64,000 bases of DNA, taken from Chitinophaga agrisoli. Its GTDB lineage: Bacteria; Bacteroidota; Bacteroidia; Chitinophagales; Chitinophagaceae. The position numbers were made by a program, and so were the translations under genes. A model generated the notes under the pieces. It worked only from the letters and a program-made list of their open reading frames with translations, ran no database searches and was not told where the DNA came from. Each line of letters begins with the position of its first letter. Positions within the stretch are counted from its first letter, which is position 1. This document shows positions 44,828-53,262 of the stretch, one piece after another. The stretch is taken from positions 746,327 to 810,326 of the forward strand of contig NZ_VUOC01000004.1 of assembly GCF_008386695.1 (NCBI RefSeq), read 5' to 3'.

Positions 44828-45592
44828 TTATAAAGCAGGGTTGGCAGAATAATCGGCCCAGAGCTGATCAACGGTTTCACCGGTGAGGGTGCTCCAGGTA
44901 CTGCTGGTGTAGGTGTGATTACGCAAACGGGTATTCAGGTCGTTCACGATGCTGGGATGCCCATGCCGCTCGATCCATACCAGGAAACGGGCGGTAACAC
45001 GGTACGCGTCCGTATAGGACTGGCTGGAGGACCAGTTGGGCAATGACCAGCCGGCGCCGGCGTTATCAACGCCATATTTATAGCGCACGTAGTCTGCAAT
45101 ACCTTCCGTGAGCCAGCCGGGCGCGCCGCCCGTATAGGCCTGTACGATATGCATTATTTCGTGGGTAACCACATCTATATCACTGGCATGCGTTTGAAAA
45201 TAGGACGCGCTATACCGGACTACGGTACCGGAGGTAGCCGCAACGCCGTTATAATTAGGGTCCATAATAAAGGTAACGCTGGTAGCTGCGTTGGTGTTAA
45301 AGCGGGTGCGCAGCTGCGGGTATACGCTAAAGAAAGTGTTTACCATCCGTTGACGCAGCGCATCGTCAAGGTTGGAGTAATTGTTGGTGAATACGACAGT
45401 GAGGCCGTTGCTGGTATAGGCAACGGAGCCAACGGGCGTAAGGGTCAGCGGGGCGAGGGCGCCGTTTTTTTCGTTTGGTACTGCTGTATTTTGCTGCTCA
45501 ACGGGTGTAACAAGGGCGGATTTGCTACATGCAGATAATAAAGAGATGCTTACAGCACCTGCGATGAGGACGTGTTTGAGTGGATAGCTCAT
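44828..45592 (-). CDS. Basic secretory protein-like zinc metallopeptidase lipoprotein
   Basis: A lipoprotein signal (SISLLSACSKS) is followed by a basic secretory protein (BSP) domain: VVTHEIMHIVQAYTGGAPGW at about 140-158, HExxH zinc site, then LTEGIADYVRYKYG, where the Glu is the third ligand, and SYTDAYRVTARFLVWIERHG. BSP proteins of plants and bacteria are likely metallopeptidases. It is on the same strand as the other HExxH lipoprotein, 126 bases upstream of it, and may share its transcript. It is probably surface-exposed. Confidence 0.85.
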   Translation of the reverse strand: MSYPLKHVLIAGAVSISLLSACSKSALVTPVEQQNTAVPNEKNGALAPLTLTPVGSVAYTSNGLTVVFTNNYSNLDDALRQRMVNTFFSVYPQLRTRFNTNAATSVTFIMDPNYNGVAATSGTVVRYSASYFQTHASDIDVVTHEIMHIVQAYTGGAPGWLTEGIADYVRYKYGVDNAGAGWSLPNWSSSQSYTDAYRVTARFLVWIERHGHPSIVNDLNTRLRNHTYTSSTWSTLTGETVDQLWADYSANPAL

Positions 45593-45857
45593 TTTGATTT
45601 CGGGTTTTCGAGGGGAGTGGATATTACAAGCGATCTATTGAAATTAAGCGGATTTTTTTTGATTGTCAATAGGCGAGAAATATAATTTGTAAATTTTAAC
45701 CACAAATAATATCTTACAGCGTCATATATAGATATTAGCATGTTTGAGTGGCCCATTTTAACCCATTACCATTTTATTACTATTTCCTGTACCTACATTA
45801 CAATTGTGTTCCCTTGTCACACGATACATTTTTTTACCAAAACCCGGACATTACCGT

Positions 45858-46637
45858 ATGAAAGCACTAAAGTTATTTCCCCTATTAATTTTTATTCTGA
45901 TCATTGCATCCTGTAAAAAAGATAATGTATCAGCCCCCGATGAAAGTCAGGATTTAGCCTATAAAGAAAAAGTAATACAGCTGTTACATCATAACACTGT
46001 AAAGGCAGACTCCATCAAAGATGCTGGCATTACACCTGTTGGTACGCTCAACCTGAACTTTGACACGTATAAAGCAGCCTATGATTATGTCAATAGCTTT
46101 GTTGGCAAAGATTTGCAATCTACTGACACCATACAACCGCCAAACAGCCAGGCCGGCGCCAGGGCTCAGGATGCTGAGGTTCCATTAACCCAGGATCCAA
46201 CGACACCTCCGGTGACTGATCACAATGGCTCCTGGGATATCACTTACACCGCGAATCCAATTGTAACATGTACAATCCAAAACACTTTGCATACTTTTCA
46301 GTTTGGTCTGATATATGCTTTAAGAATCAAAGTGCATTATAGCCTTTGGCCGACAGCTGTTGTTGAAAATTACCCTCATGATGCGCAGTTGGCTTATACC
46401 GGGCCAGGAACTATTACATCAATTAGTCCGGCAAACCTGGTAACAGCTACACTCCCAACGCTTGGCCCTCCTAATACAGGAAAAATCTCTGGATTAATAC
46501 AGGGAACTATAGCGGTTGCGGGATCACCTGTGGCTTCACTCCTGTTCGTATTAAGCGGAGGATATACCTGGAATATACCCACACTTATAGGTGAACCGAT
46601 CATTGTACGTACAACTATGTCGGCCGTTTCTTTTTAA
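45858..46637 (+). CDS. Hypothetical lipoprotein, 259 aa
   Basis: The ATG at 45858 starts a lipoprotein signal (MKALKLFPLLIFILIIASCK), so it is preferred over the longer frame from 45804. The mature part has a helical N-terminal third (AYKEKVIQLLHHNTVKADSI) and a beta-rich C-terminal half (NGSWDITYTANPIVTCTIQN, PPNTGKISGLIQGTIAVAGS). I do not recognise the family. It is divergent from the BSP gene across a 265-base AT-rich region and ends at a bidirectional terminator. Confidence 0.65.
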   Translation: MKALKLFPLLIFILIIASCKKDNVSAPDESQDLAYKEKVIQLLHHNTVKADSIKDAGITPVGTLNLNFDTYKAAYDYVNSFVGKDLQSTDTIQPPNSQAGARAQDAEVPLTQDPTTPPVTDHNGSWDITYTANPIVTCTIQNTLHTFQFGLIYALRIKVHYSLWPTAVVENYPHDAQLAYTGPGTITSISPANLVTATLPTLGPPNTGKISGLIQGTIAVAGSPVASLLFVLSGGYTWNIPTLIGEPIIVRTTMSAVSF

Positions 46638-46662
46638 AGTTAATCGACGAGGGAACAATAAG

Positions 46663-46694
46663 AGGGCGTTGTATCGATATATACAACGCCCTCC
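46663..46694. terminator. Bidirectional terminator
   Basis: A perfect 13-bp stem (46663-46675 with 46682-46694) with a 6-base loop lies between convergent genes ending at 46637 and 46721. It is flanked by short AT-rich sequence rather than a long T-run. Confidence 0.65.
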
Positions 46695-46720
46695 ATTATA
46701 TATATTATCATTCTATCTAC

Positions 46721-47083
46721 TTAAGCTGTCTTTACGCCGTTTAGCTTATGTAACGTTATATACGACGCCGCCAGGAATAACAGCATGATCACCGGCATAA
46801 AGAAGGGATCGCCGGAAACGCTGTGTGCGATGGTGGCGGAAATAAAGGTAAAAGTGAAACCTGCGTAGGTCCATTCCTTAAAACGCGGGCCTACCGGCGC
46901 CAGCAGCAGTACCACGCCAATCAGTTTGGCAATGGCCAGCTGTACGCGGAAATAATCCGGGTAACCCAGGTGATGGAAACCCTGTGCAACAGCAGGATCG
47001 GAAAAATAGGCATAGGCTGAGTACACCATCATCAGCGCGACCAATGCAGTAGTTACCCAATAGGTGATTTTAATTCCTTTCAT
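46721..47083 (-). CDS. DoxX-like membrane protein
   Basis: The 120 residues hold four hydrophobic helices and the DoxX-like family features: ITYWVTTALVALMMVYSAYA in helix 1, GFHHLGYPDYFRVQLAIAKL in the linker and LLLAPVGPRFKEWTYAGFTF. The role of this family is mostly unclear and may be linked to quinone or redox balance. It is divergent from a HxlR regulator, a frequent pairing in which the regulator controls the DoxX gene. Confidence 0.85.
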   Translation of the reverse strand: MKGIKITYWVTTALVALMMVYSAYAYFSDPAVAQGFHHLGYPDYFRVQLAIAKLIGVVLLLAPVGPRFKEWTYAGFTFTFISATIAHSVSGDPFFMPVIMLLFLAASYITLHKLNGVKTA

Positions 47084-47135
47084 TATTATAATTTTACTGT
47101 TGCAAAGCTACCTACATTAAACACCGGTTTGCCCT

Positions 47136-47170
47136 TAGTATACTACAGGTTAGTGGTTACCAAGGGGTAA
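47136..47170. promoter_or_regulatory. Putative HxlR operator (two palindromes)
   Basis: TAGTATACTA (47136-47145) is a perfect 10-bp palindrome and TTACC-AAGG-GGTAA (47157-47170) is a 5-bp inverted repeat. Both lie in the 102-base gap between the divergent DoxX and HxlR genes. HxlR-family proteins bind short palindromes in such promoters. Confidence 0.45.
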
Positions 47171-47185
47171 GCGAAACTCAGATCT

Positions 47186-47554
47186 ATGGAACATAACGAG
47201 CAACCCACCACCTACCCTACCCCGTACGAGTGCCAGAATAGCCTGGGCGCGATCCGTGATGCGCTCTTTGTGATCGGCGGCAAATGGAAGCTGCAGGTCA
47301 TATCTGCCATAGGCCAGGGACATAACCGGTTTAATGAGCTGCAGCGGGCGCTGACCGGCATCTCTGCCCGGGTATTGTCCGCGGAGCTGAAAGACCTGGA
47401 GCTGAATGGTTTTGTGACCAGGAAAGCTGATCCGAATTCTCCTGTCAATGTAGAATATGGGCTTACGGACTATGTGCATACTTTGTATGATGTGCTGCGT
47501 TCTTTAACGGAGTGGGGTGAGATGCATGGCAAGAAGATCAGGGGGAAGGATTAA
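47186..47554 (+). CDS. HxlR-family transcriptional regulator
   Basis: The 122 residues form an HxlR winged helix: CQNSLGAIRDALFVIGGKWK, FNELQRALTGISARVLSAEL and DLELNGFVTRKADPNSPVNV, ending VEYGLTDYVHTLYDVLRSLT. A Cys in YECQNSL at about residue 13 is at the place used by redox- or quinone-sensing members. It most likely represses or activates the divergent DoxX gene; the two palindromes between them are the candidate site. Confidence 0.92.
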   Translation: MEHNEQPTTYPTPYECQNSLGAIRDALFVIGGKWKLQVISAIGQGHNRFNELQRALTGISARVLSAELKDLELNGFVTRKADPNSPVNVEYGLTDYVHTLYDVLRSLTEWGEMHGKKIRGKD

Positions 47555-47658
47555 ACGGTCCCATCCATTCATTGCATTAATTCTAACATTTTTAGTATTT
47601 TTAAGCCCTTAGGCGCAAACAGCGCTATCAAGATAAGATCAAGACAGAGGTTTCCGGA

Positions 47659-48270
47659 ATGCCCGATCATCTAGATAACGAGAAAGTATTATTCCAATTG
47701 ATTGCTGAAGGGTCACAGGAGGCCTTTGCGGCGGTTTATGCACGTTATCATGAAAAAATCTACTCCCTATCCTTCCATCTCACCAAATCCGAAGTTGTTG
47801 CTGAAGAAATAGTACAGGATGTGTTCCTGAAGGTATGGCTGCAGAAACAGGGCCTACCGGAGATCCGCAATTTTGAGTCCTGGCTGTTCATATTAGCCCG
47901 TAACCATATTTATACCTGGTTAAAAGCCCGGGCGCAGCGGGTAACGTTGGAGCCGTTGCCGGAGGACTTTGTGTCTGTGGAGCCGGTGGCCGCGGAGTCT
48001 GTCATCCACCGTAAAGAGTTTGAAGCCCTGATCAACGCCGCTGTACAGCAGCTGCCGCCCCAGCAGCAGCAGGTCTATAACCTGTCCCGGGAAGAGCACC
48101 TTGGCCGGGAGGCGATCGCAGAGCGCCTGGGCGTGTCCCCGGAGACCGTAAAAGTGCATCTTAGCCGGGCCATGCGTTCCATCAGGGCCTACCTGACCGC
48201 CCGGATGCCCATTTCCCTGATTTTTCTCCTCATTCTGAATTTTTTGTTAATTTTTTTGCTGGCCATGTAA
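47659..48270 (+). CDS. ECF RNA polymerase sigma factor with C-terminal hydrophobic tail
   Basis: The 203 residues have sigma region 2 (YSLSFHLTKSEVVAEEIVQD, VFLKVWLQ, NFESWLFILARNHIYTWLK) and region 4 (LPPQQQQVYNLSREEHLGRE, AIAERLGVSPETVKVHLSRA). After region 4 comes a strongly hydrophobic tail of about 20 residues (PISLIFLLILNFLLIFLL), which may bind the membrane. It should be held by the FecR encoded 47 bases downstream and turn on the following SusC/SusD genes when the transporter is occupied. Confidence 0.93.
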   Translation: MPDHLDNEKVLFQLIAEGSQEAFAAVYARYHEKIYSLSFHLTKSEVVAEEIVQDVFLKVWLQKQGLPEIRNFESWLFILARNHIYTWLKARAQRVTLEPLPEDFVSVEPVAAESVIHRKEFEALINAAVQQLPPQQQQVYNLSREEHLGREAIAERLGVSPETVKVHLSRAMRSIRAYLTARMPISLIFLLILNFLLIFLLAM

Positions 48271-48317
48271 CCCATCCCGCAAAAAAGATAGTCTTTACAA
48301 ATAACGACGGGTAATTT

Positions 48318-49493
48318 ATGAAAAACGAAAGGCTGATATACTTATTTGAACGTTATGCGCAACAACAGCAAACTGATGTTGAGATGGCGGAGTTACAGCA
48401 ATTTCTGGCCGATGAACGGAATGAGGAGCAGGTAAAAGCGGTAATTGACGAATACTTTACTGATCAGACGCCGGTCTACAAGATGAAGACAGGCGTGGCA
48501 GATGATATATTGACCACCATCCTCCAGACACAGGAGGAAGCTACGACAGCCGTGGTGCGTGCATTGCCGCGCAGGCGGCATACCAGTTGGTGGGCAGCGG
48601 CCGCGGTGGTAGCCGTATGCGGCGCGGGCATTTATATATGGCAACGGCCGGCAGCGCAACAGGCAGTGCCTGCGGCGTCTGTAGCGACGCTGAAGCATAA
48701 TGGCCGGCCTGGCGGTAATAAAGCCACGCTTACCCTGGCGGATGGATCTGTGATCTCCCTGGATAGCACGGGGCACCAGACCATCCCCGTACAGGGAGGC
48801 GCTATACAACAGCATAATGGTCAACTGGCATACACGGTGACCCAGCCTAAGGAAGCAAGTTATAATGTCCTTTCTATCCCTCGTGGCGGGCAATTTCAGC
48901 TGGTGCTGCCAGACGGCACCAAAGTGTGGCTAAACGCAGCATCCAGCCTGAGATACCCCACGGCATTTACGGGTAAGGAAAGAGTAGTGGAATTAACAGG
49001 CGAAGCCTATTTTGAGATAGCACAGAACGAAACGCAGCCATTTAAGGTGACGGTAGGCGTCGCCGCGGTAACGGCATTGGGGACAAGTTTTAATGTTATG
49101 GCCTATGCGGATGAAAGCAATATCCATACTACCCTGGTAAGCGGCGCGGTGCAGGTATCCTGCCCGGAAGGCAGCAAGGTATTACAACCGGGCATGCAGT
49201 CTGTATGGAACAAAACTACGCATGTCCTGCATATACAGGATGCTGATATAGACAGAACGCTGGCCTGGAAAAGCGGCTTCTTTGAACTGGATAACACCGA
49301 TCTACCCACTATTATGCGTCAATTGGCGCGGTGGTATGATATAGAGATAATAGATCAATCAAAAGGCAAAACTGCCGGATTATTTGGGGGACGAATCAGT
49401 AGGGATGTAAATCTTACAGACGTATTACATGTACTGGAACGATATGGGGTCCGTTTCAGCATAGAGGGTAACAAAGTCACTATTCTGCCTTAG
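48318..49493 (+). CDS. FecR-family anti-sigma factor
   Basis: The cytoplasmic N-terminus (about 1-85) is the anti-sigma segment. One helix at about 91-108 (WWAAAAVVAVCGAGIYIW) spans the membrane. The periplasmic FecR domain has NVLSIPRGGQFQLVLPDGTK, VWLNAASSLRYPTAFTG, VVELTGEAYFEIA and VTALGTSFNVMAY, and the C-terminal secretin-like part (about 320-391) is of the DUF4974 type (LPTIMRQLARWYDIEIID). It passes the signal from the STN domain of the SusC at 49719 to the sigma factor. Confidence 0.95.
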   Translation: MKNERLIYLFERYAQQQQTDVEMAELQQFLADERNEEQVKAVIDEYFTDQTPVYKMKTGVADDILTTILQTQEEATTAVVRALPRRRHTSWWAAAAVVAVCGAGIYIWQRPAAQQAVPAASVATLKHNGRPGGNKATLTLADGSVISLDSTGHQTIPVQGGAIQQHNGQLAYTVTQPKEASYNVLSIPRGGQFQLVLPDGTKVWLNAASSLRYPTAFTGKERVVELTGEAYFEIAQNETQPFKVTVGVAAVTALGTSFNVMAYADESNIHTTLVSGAVQVSCPEGSKVLQPGMQSVWNKTTHVLHIQDADIDRTLAWKSGFFELDNTDLPTIMRQLARWYDIEIIDQSKGKTAGLFGGRISRDVNLTDVLHVLERYGVRFSIEGNKVTILP

Positions 49494-49625
49494 TTATTAT
49501 ACTAATGAAAGTACTATTGTTCTTCCGGGCCATCCCGGGGGAATAGGGGATTTTTTATGCCTGTAAACCAATGCCAATGACGTAAATATACTATCAACTA
49601 ACATCTAAGAAGGGTGAACATAGAA

Positions 49626-49673
49626 CCGGAGGTGCGCCAACACCTCCGGGAGGAAATGTTTGGCAACAGCCAA
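49626..49673 (+). other. Leader hairpins upstream of SusC
   Basis: A 9-bp perfect stem (49626-49634 with 49641-49649, loop 6) is followed by TTGGC-AACA-GCCAA (49660-49673). They lie 46-93 bases before the SusC ATG with no T-run, so they look like mRNA leader structures. The rest of the 225-base gap after fecR holds a weak hairpin and a T6 at about 49525-49556, which may partially end the fecR transcript. Confidence 0.45.
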
Positions 49674-49718
49674 TAATCTGATTCAGGGACTATTTTCATT
49701 ACCAAACACCACAAATGT

Positions 49719-52700
49719 ATGTATTCTAATGTTAAGGGGAAAACCCCTTGTGGGAACGTATTATCAACCAGGTCTGTCTACAACGGCGCTACGCCAAAGA
49801 ACGTTGTAAGTGGATGTTTACGAAGTAAATTATGTAGGGTTATGAGAATGACCGCATCCTTGATGTTACTTGCCTGCCTGCATATTGCAGCCAAAAGCGT
49901 ATCGCAGGTAGTAACGATCACCGCAAAGAATGAGCCGCTGAAAAGCGTTTTCAGGGAGGTATCCAAACAAACGGGTATCTCGATCCTTTTTAATGAAAAG
50001 GAGTTGCAGGAAACCTTGCCGGTGAGCCTTAAAGTAAAAGGCGCATCCGTGCAAACGGTGATGGACGAGCTGTTGAAGGGTCAGCCCCTGACGTATAGCA
50101 TAGAGAATAAGATCATCATTATTGAAAAGAAGAAGATACAGGATGACTATATAGATGTAGCGCCCACGCCGGTTGTGGCGACGCCCGCCGATACAGTCCG
50201 CACCGTTAGTATAATTGGGTTCGTAGTTAGTGAGGAAAGTAAATACCTTTCAGGAGTCACCGTGATGGTAAAGGGTACGCCCCAGGGCTATGTAACGGAT
50301 AATGAGGGCAAGTTCACTTTGAAGTATGTGCCGGTGAAAGCTACGCTGATCATAACCAGCATTGGCTACGAAACGCAGGAAGTAGCGGTAGGACCGGTTC
50401 CCACTGGTTTAACGGAAACCGTGAAGTTCGTTACGCTTAAAAAACATGTGGGCCAGTTGGACGAAACGGTGATACAGGCGTATGGCACTACTACCAAAAG
50501 GAAGACCACTGGTAATATCACCACTATTAAAGGTGAGGAAATTGCCAAACAGCCAATAAATAACCCGCTGTTGGCTTTACAGGGCAGGGTGCCCGGCATG
50601 GTGATCACGCCACAGAGCGGCTACCAGTTTGGCGGTATTAAAGTGGAGATCAGGGGCCGTGGCGCCATTGATCCTCATATGCCATCAGACCCTTTATATA
50701 TTGTGGATGGTGTGCCACGCACCATACTGGAACTGAACCCGGGTACAGGGTCACCTGATTACAGCTCCAACATGGTAGGGCAAGGACTGGATCAAACGGG
50801 TAATTTTGGCTTCAGCGGCGGTATTAACCAGTTCTTTGGTATGAGCGCCCAGGACATCGCCTCCATAGAAGTGCTGAAAGATGCGGATGCTACTGCTATT
50901 TACGGCAGCCGGGGCGCCAACGGGGTGATCCTTATCACCACCAAAAAAGGTAGTCCGGGCAAAACACGGTTTGGCCTTAGCCTGAACCAGGGCCTGAACT
51001 TTGTGACTGGCCGTTGGCCCATGCTGAATACGCAGCAATACCTTGCAATGCGCCGGGAAGCCTTCAAAAATGATGGCATTACCCCCAGCGCAGCTCCCGG
51101 CTCTGATTTTGCACCGGACCTGTTTAAATTTGACAGCACCCGTTATACGGACTGGCAGAAGTTCTTCTGGGGTGGCACTGGTAAAAACACCAGGCTAAAC
51201 GCCAGTATGAGCGGGGGCTCAGAACAGAGTTTCTTTTATATAGGCGGCAACATTAACCGCAGCACAGATATAACCAATGCCAAGGGCTCCAGCATGAGCG
51301 CCGGCATCTCTGCCAGCATTACCAACCGGGACCGCGCTAACCGCTTCCAGTCCGTGCTGACGATGAACTACAACTTCACCTCCATAAACGCTATTAACGG
51401 TTATGGCCAGGCAAATATGTCGCCCAATGCCCCTTCGCCATTTGATAAAAACGGTAAGCCCAACTGGGACGAGTACCGGGGCTTAAATATTCTGGCCCTC
51501 CCCTTTGTGAATCTGCTGCAGCCACACACCAGCAGCGGTAATGAGATAAGCGCCAGCCTTGCCTTAAGCTACAAGATATGGAAAGGGCTGGAAGCAAGGA
51601 CCAACATAGGCTTCACTGCCAATGACGGCCATACCACTGCCATCACCCCCATCACCAGCCAGGACCCGCTGTCGAATACACCGCCTACGGGTAGCAGCAA
51701 CATTGGCAACACCCAAAGTAAGAACTGGCAGGTGGAACCACAGCTGGCCTACAGTTTTGGCAACAGTGAGCGATATGGTCATTTTGACCTGCTGGCAGGC
51801 GGCACATTGCAAAATGCTCATACCAGTGCCACCAATATCACGGGCAGCAAATATACCAACGACGCCCTGTTATACAATATCGGTGCTGCGCCGGCATGGA
51901 TCGCCTCTGGCGGATCTGCCCAGTACCGGTATGTAGGCACTTTTGCCCGTATTTCTTATGGGTATGAGGATAAATATTACCTGAACCTGAACTGGCGCCG
52001 CGATGGCAGCAGCCGTTTTGGAGCAGGCAACCAGTTTGGCAACTTTGGCTCCGTGGGCGCCGCCTGGATCATGAGCGACGAATCATGGATGCGTAAATGG
52101 CTGCCTGAATTCATCAGCCTTGTAAAAGTACGTGGCAGCTATGGCCTTACTGGCAGTGATGCGGTAGGTGATTACAAATACCTAACCCAATGGGGCAACG
52201 GCGTAGAGGGCACCCAGCTGCTCCCTTATAACGGCATAGGCCCGGTGGTGCCACAGATCCAGCCCAATGCGGATTTTCACTGGCAAACCAATAAGAAGCT
52301 GGAAGGCGCGCTGGATATTGCCATGCTGGATGACAGGATCAGCACGGAAATTGCCTGGTACCGCAACCGTTGCGGCGACCAGCTGATCCAGTTCCCTACC
52401 CCCAATTTCAGCGGCTTTGCCAATGTAGTTGCCAACTCTCCGGCCAACGTACAGAACAGCGGGGTAGAGTTTTATGTGAATGCGCAGCTTATTAATACCC
52501 AGGACGTAAGCCTGAATTTCCGGTTCAACATCAGCCATAACCAGAACACACTTATCTCTTATCCCGACCTGGCGCAATCACCCTACTATACCAAATACAG
52601 GATAGGCAAATCACTGGATGCCAATTATTTCTATCACTTTACCGGTATAGATCCCGCAACAGGCGACTATACTTATGAAGACTACAACCATGATGGCAAG

Positions 52701-53234
52701 ATCTATTCCGGCGGCACCGTACCACCGGGCACTGGCGATGATGACAGATATGTAGCCATTAACATGACCCCCAAATATGAAGGCAGCTTTGGTTACAGCG
52801 TACGATGGAAAGCGTTGATGCTGAATATGGACTTCCGTTATTCCAAACGTCTTGCGAGCGCCTCTATTACGCCCAGTCCCGGCGGTCCTGAGAACATCTC
52901 TGCATGGACATATGAACACCGCTGGACCACTCCGGGACAGATTGCGGAAGCGCCGCGTTTAACCACCCTGCAAACAATGGACAGGATGAATTTCACGGCC
53001 TCCGACGGTTTTATAACAGACGCCAGCTATATACGCCTGGGCACTATTGTGCTGGGTTATCAGCTGCCAGCTGAATGGCTGCGCCGCTTTCATATGTCCA
53101 GTCTGAGCGCCAATATCAGCGCCCAGAACATCTTTGTATTAACACACTACAGGGGACTGGATCCGGAGATCACTTATTTTGGCTCCATGCCGCCCACCCG
53201 GACCATTACGGCAGGTATCTCCTGCGGATTCTGA
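49719..53234 (+). CDS. SusC/RagA TonB-dependent transporter with STN signalling domain
   Basis: The 1171 residues include an N-terminal segment, signal peptide (MRMTASLMLLACLHIAAKSV), STN domain (~65-125, NEPLKSVFREVSKQTGISIL), CarboxypepD_reg-like domain (~160-245), plug (IQAYGTTTKRKTTGNITTIK, VLKDADATAIYGSRGANGVI) and barrel. The STN domain is the element that touches FecR. The first ATG (49719) adds 41 residues before the signal peptide; the ATG at 49842 is an equally good start. Cargo is unknown, but the metalloprotease downstream suggests peptides or glycopeptides. Confidence 0.95.
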   Translation: MYSNVKGKTPCGNVLSTRSVYNGATPKNVVSGCLRSKLCRVMRMTASLMLLACLHIAAKSVSQVVTITAKNEPLKSVFREVSKQTGISILFNEKELQETLPVSLKVKGASVQTVMDELLKGQPLTYSIENKIIIIEKKKIQDDYIDVAPTPVVATPADTVRTVSIIGFVVSEESKYLSGVTVMVKGTPQGYVTDNEGKFTLKYVPVKATLIITSIGYETQEVAVGPVPTGLTETVKFVTLKKHVGQLDETVIQAYGTTTKRKTTGNITTIKGEEIAKQPINNPLLALQGRVPGMVITPQSGYQFGGIKVEIRGRGAIDPHMPSDPLYIVDGVPRTILELNPGTGSPDYSSNMVGQGLDQTGNFGFSGGINQFFGMSAQDIASIEVLKDADATAIYGSRGANGVILITTKKGSPGKTRFGLSLNQGLNFVTGRWPMLNTQQYLAMRREAFKNDGITPSAAPGSDFAPDLFKFDSTRYTDWQKFFWGGTGKNTRLNASMSGGSEQSFFYIGGNINRSTDITNAKGSSMSAGISASITNRDRANRFQSVLTMNYNFTSINAINGYGQANMSPNAPSPFDKNGKPNWDEYRGLNILALPFVNLLQPHTSSGNEISASLALSYKIWKGLEARTNIGFTANDGHTTAITPITSQDPLSNTPPTGSSNIGNTQSKNWQVEPQLAYSFGNSERYGHFDLLAGGTLQNAHTSATNITGSKYTNDALLYNIGAAPAWIASGGSAQYRYVGTFARISYGYEDKYYLNLNWRRDGSSRFGAGNQFGNFGSVGAAWIMSDESWMRKWLPEFISLVKVRGSYGLTGSDAVGDYKYLTQWGNGVEGTQLLPYNGIGPVVPQIQPNADFHWQTNKKLEGALDIAMLDDRISTEIAWYRNRCGDQLIQFPTPNFSGFANVVANSPANVQNSGVEFYVNAQLINTQDVSLNFRFNISHNQNTLISYPDLAQSPYYTKYRIGKSLDANYFYHFTGIDPATGDYTYEDYNHDGKIYSGGTVPPGTGDDDRYVAINMTPKYEGSFGYSVRWKALMLNMDFRYSKRLASASITPSPGGPENISAWTYEHRWTTPGQIAEAPRLTTLQTMDRMNFTASDGFITDASYIRLGTIVLGYQLPAEWLRRFHMSSLSANISAQNIFVLTHYRGLDPEITYFGSMPPTRTITAGISCGF

Positions 53235-53262
53235 TGATGTGATAAATTTAAAACGACAACGC

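Noticed and set aside
49525-49556. Terminator after fecR
   Set aside because: The stem is only 5 bp and 12 bases separate it from the T-run, so at most partial termination is likely.
53179-53262. N-terminal extension of SusD overlapping the end of susC
   Set aside because: The extension has no signal peptide; the ATG at 53263 starts a normal lipoprotein signal.
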